Assembly (NCBI GenBank): GCA_963721305.1 | Contig: CAVRIR010000004.1 | Location: 784,515 to 848,514, forward strand | Source of the DNA: DATAES01 sp963721305 | GTDB taxonomy: Bacteria; Actinomycetota; Acidimicrobiia; Acidimicrobiales; JACDCH01 | Direction: 5' to 3' | DNA: 64,000 nt | Shown: positions 62,743 through 64,000 of the stretch, piece by piece | Position numbering within the stretch: the first letter of the stretch is position 1 | Layout of the letters: each line of letters starts with the position of its first letter | The notes under the pieces: model-generated | Seen by the model: the letters and a program-made list of their open reading frames with translations, nothing else | Told to the model about the DNA's origin: nothing | The model's database searches: none | Position numbers and translations under genes: made by a program

Positions 62743-63921
62743 TTAGGCATGGTGTCCGGGCCTGATTTGGGTTTGGTATTGCTTCGACGGGTCGATCCTG
62801 AACTGGGCTAGTAGTTCGCCGTCGAGGTTGATGACGCGCACGTGGCGGTCGGCGACGAGCAGTAGCACGCGGATGCCGCGGTAGCGGCGGCCGATGCCGA
62901 GGTGCACCAGCTTGGAGTGGTAGCGCAGCGTGACCTTGCCGGTGGTGTCGATGCGGTCTCGGCGGACGCGATGTTCGGTGGACACGACGATGCCGGCTCG
63001 GCGTGGTGTGGCCTTGGTGCGGGCGGCGAACGCCTGGACGGGGGTGCGCCGGTCGAGCGCGCGGTGCGGTCGGATGGTGTTGTAGTAGGTGCGGAACCGG
63101 TCGAGTTGGGTCTGCAGCGCGGCGACGGTCCGGGCGCGGCGTTGTTTGGCGAGCCACTTCTTCAATGTCTGGTGGAAGCGTTCGACTTTGCCGCAGGTCT
63201 GGGGGTGGTAGGGGCGGGAGTGTTTGTAGTCGACGCCGAGTGCGAGCAGCTCGAGCTCGATGGCGCAGGCGCCGTTGCGGCTCTCGGCGGTGAAGATGGC
63301 GCCGTTGTCGGTGAGCATCGAGGCGGGCAGGCCCAGCTCTGACACGCCTAGGTGGAAGGTCTCGACCACGTCGGCGGCTTTGGCCGTCACGAAGGCGCGG
63401 GACGCGACGAGCAGGCGGGAGTGGTCGTCGATCACGTTGAGGATTTCCACGTCGGTGCCGTCGGCGAGGGCCCAGTGGGTGGTGTCGGCCTGCCAGCACT
63501 CGTTGGGCAGCTCGGCTTGGAACCGCCGCCAGGAGCTCTTGGGTCGCTTCTGGGGCTGTGGGGTGACGAAACCCCGCCGGGACAGCACCCGCCAGATCGT
63601 CGCCACCGACGGCACCGCTCGACGACGGCGCCGGTGACGTCGCTGCAGGTGGTAGTGGATCGTGTGCGCGCCGGCGTCGACGCCGAGGTCGGTGAGCTGT
63701 TTGCGCAGCGCGACGATCTCGTCCTCGATCCCCGGCGCGGCCCGTGTCGGTGACGAGCGGGGCCGCTTGGACTGCGGCCGAAGCCCGTCGTCGCCGAGCT
63801 CGCGGTAGCGAGCGATCAGCTCATACAGCCAGCTACGCGAGATGTCATGGCTCTCGCACACCTCCTTGACACTGCGTCCCTCGACCAGCACCGCGTTGAT
63901 GACATAGCCAGCCAGATCCAT
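62743..63921 (-). CDS. IS481-family transposase (DDE integrase core)
   Basis: 392 aa from ATG 63921, with aaggacc eight bases upstream; a GTG at 63927 is also possible. The N-terminal helix-turn-helix is SVKEVCESHDISRSWLYELI, the DDE core has Asp in CWQADTTHW and SMLTDNGAIFTA, and Glu in HPQTCGKVERFHQTLK. RPHRALDRRTPVQAF is the IS481 C-terminal mark, followed by a beta-rich tail. Intact and without frameshift, so the element may still move. Confidence 0.93.
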   Translation of the reverse strand: MDLAGYVINAVLVEGRSVKEVCESHDISRSWLYELIARYRELGDDGLRPQSKRPRSSPTRAAPGIEDEIVALRKQLTDLGVDAGAHTIHYHLQRRHRRRRRAVPSVATIWRVLSRRGFVTPQPQKRPKSSWRRFQAELPNECWQADTTHWALADGTDVEILNVIDDHSRLLVASRAFVTAKAADVVETFHLGVSELGLPASMLTDNGAIFTAESRNGACAIELELLALGVDYKHSRPYHPQTCGKVERFHQTLKKWLAKQRRARTVAALQTQLDRFRTYYNTIRPHRALDRRTPVQAFAARTKATPRRAGIVVSTEHRVRRDRIDTTGKVTLRYHSKLVHLGIGRRYRGIRVLLLVADRHVRVINLDGELLAQFRIDPSKQYQTQIRPGHHA

Positions 63922-63943
63922 GCGCACGGTCCTTCATGCTCAT

Positions 63944-63963
63944 GTCCGCTATGTCTCGCGACA
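63944..63963. repeat. Right inverted repeat of the IS481-type element
   Basis: Plus-strand gtccgctatgtctcgcgaca is the inverse of the left end with two differences. A further 11-bp inverted pair lies inside/outside: atggtgtccgg at 62749-62759 and ccggacaccat at 63985-63995. Confidence 0.75.
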
Positions 63964-64000
63964 GGCATCCGGGATCTCCTGAAACCGGACACCATCACCT

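Larger units (their letters stand above)
62697..63963 (-). mobile_element. IS481-type insertion sequence
   Basis: A single transposase gene on the minus strand lies between near-identical ends: tgtcgcgagacatcccggac at 62697-62716 and its inverted match at 63944-63963 (tgtcgcgagacatagcggac read inward). The element is 1267 bp, the usual size. It begins 6 bp after the tRNA-Ala 3' end. The left end is doubled: a second copy (tgtcgcgtgacatcccggac) is at 62720-62739. No clear target-site duplication flanks these ends; the true outer ends could extend further. Confidence 0.75.

Noticed and set aside
62691..63969. Target-site duplication directly flanking the IS ends
   Set aside because: The bases outside 62697 (ctgttg) and 63963 (ggcatc) do not match.
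1..64000. CRISPR arrays, rRNA genes and prophage modules
   Set aside because: No evenly spaced repeat array, no rRNA-like sequence and no phage structural genes were seen on either strand.

Overview
The window is a dense stretch of chromosome from a high-GC actinobacterium. SenX3/RegX3-type phosphate control, an ergothioneine cluster, DUF3097 and DUF2332 proteins, TldD/TldE and the order FmdB-family protein / galU / moeA / SepX-like gene (as around mycobacterial Rv0991c-Rv0996) all fit. The mixture suggests an Acidimicrobiia-like lineage rather than a Mycobacterium, but that is inference. Nearly all space is coding. Many neighbours overlap as ATGA, GTGA or TGATG, so most groups are translationally coupled operons.

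Layout. 1-6.7 kb: CHAD protein, ParA-like ATPase, a PhoU-like protein, an SDR, PAP2 phosphatase plus membrane kinase, histidine phosphatase and MazG-like enzyme. 6.7-14.2 kb: a complete phosphate regulon on the minus strand (pstS-pstC-pstA-pstB-phoU-senX3-regX3), with a second phoU facing away and a probable PHO box between them. 14.2-17.9 kb: repeats, small hypotheticals, and an ECF sigma factor divergent from its membrane anti-sigma factor. 17.9-21.8 kb: egtA-egtB-egtC-egtD with a small leader-like ORF. 21.9-29.1 kb: haloalkane dehalogenase, then the DNA-end-processing operon herA-sbcD-sbcC-nurA. 29.1-31.4 kb: DUF3097, SDR, NfuA-like protein. 31.4-36.8 kb: an accessory, more A/T-rich segment with a multidomain dioxygenase-methyltransferase, a sulfatase and gene fragments. 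36.8-47.3 kb: ClC channel, HMG-CoA-synthase-like protein plus thiolase under a palindromic operator, dxs, hydrolases, and a PAP2/flippase-like pair. 47.5-56.9 kb: lipoprotein, hydrolase/TPP enzyme/SnoaL operon, tldD-tldE-PHP operon, SAF protein, mtnP. 57-62.7 kb: FmdB-family protein, galU, molybdenum-cofactor genes moeA-moaA-moaC, SepX-like and translin-like genes, tRNA-Ala(CGC). 62.7-64 kb: an IS481-type element beside the tRNA.

Themes. The pst/senX3/regX3/phoU block senses and imports phosphate. The egt genes make the thiol ergothioneine. herA-sbcCD-nurA should resect DNA double-strand breaks, much like the archaeal HerA-NurA-Mre11-Rad50 system. This operon and the PhyH-TylF fusion protein are the most interesting biology seen.

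Caution on quality: eight otherwise well-conserved genes (senX3-like kinase, sbcD, nurA, PhyH-TylF, ClC, the PAP2 gene, galU, moaA) are each broken by what looks like a single-base indel, seven of them a net extra base. This looks more like consensus error than gene decay. They are annotated as whole genes with the break marked.
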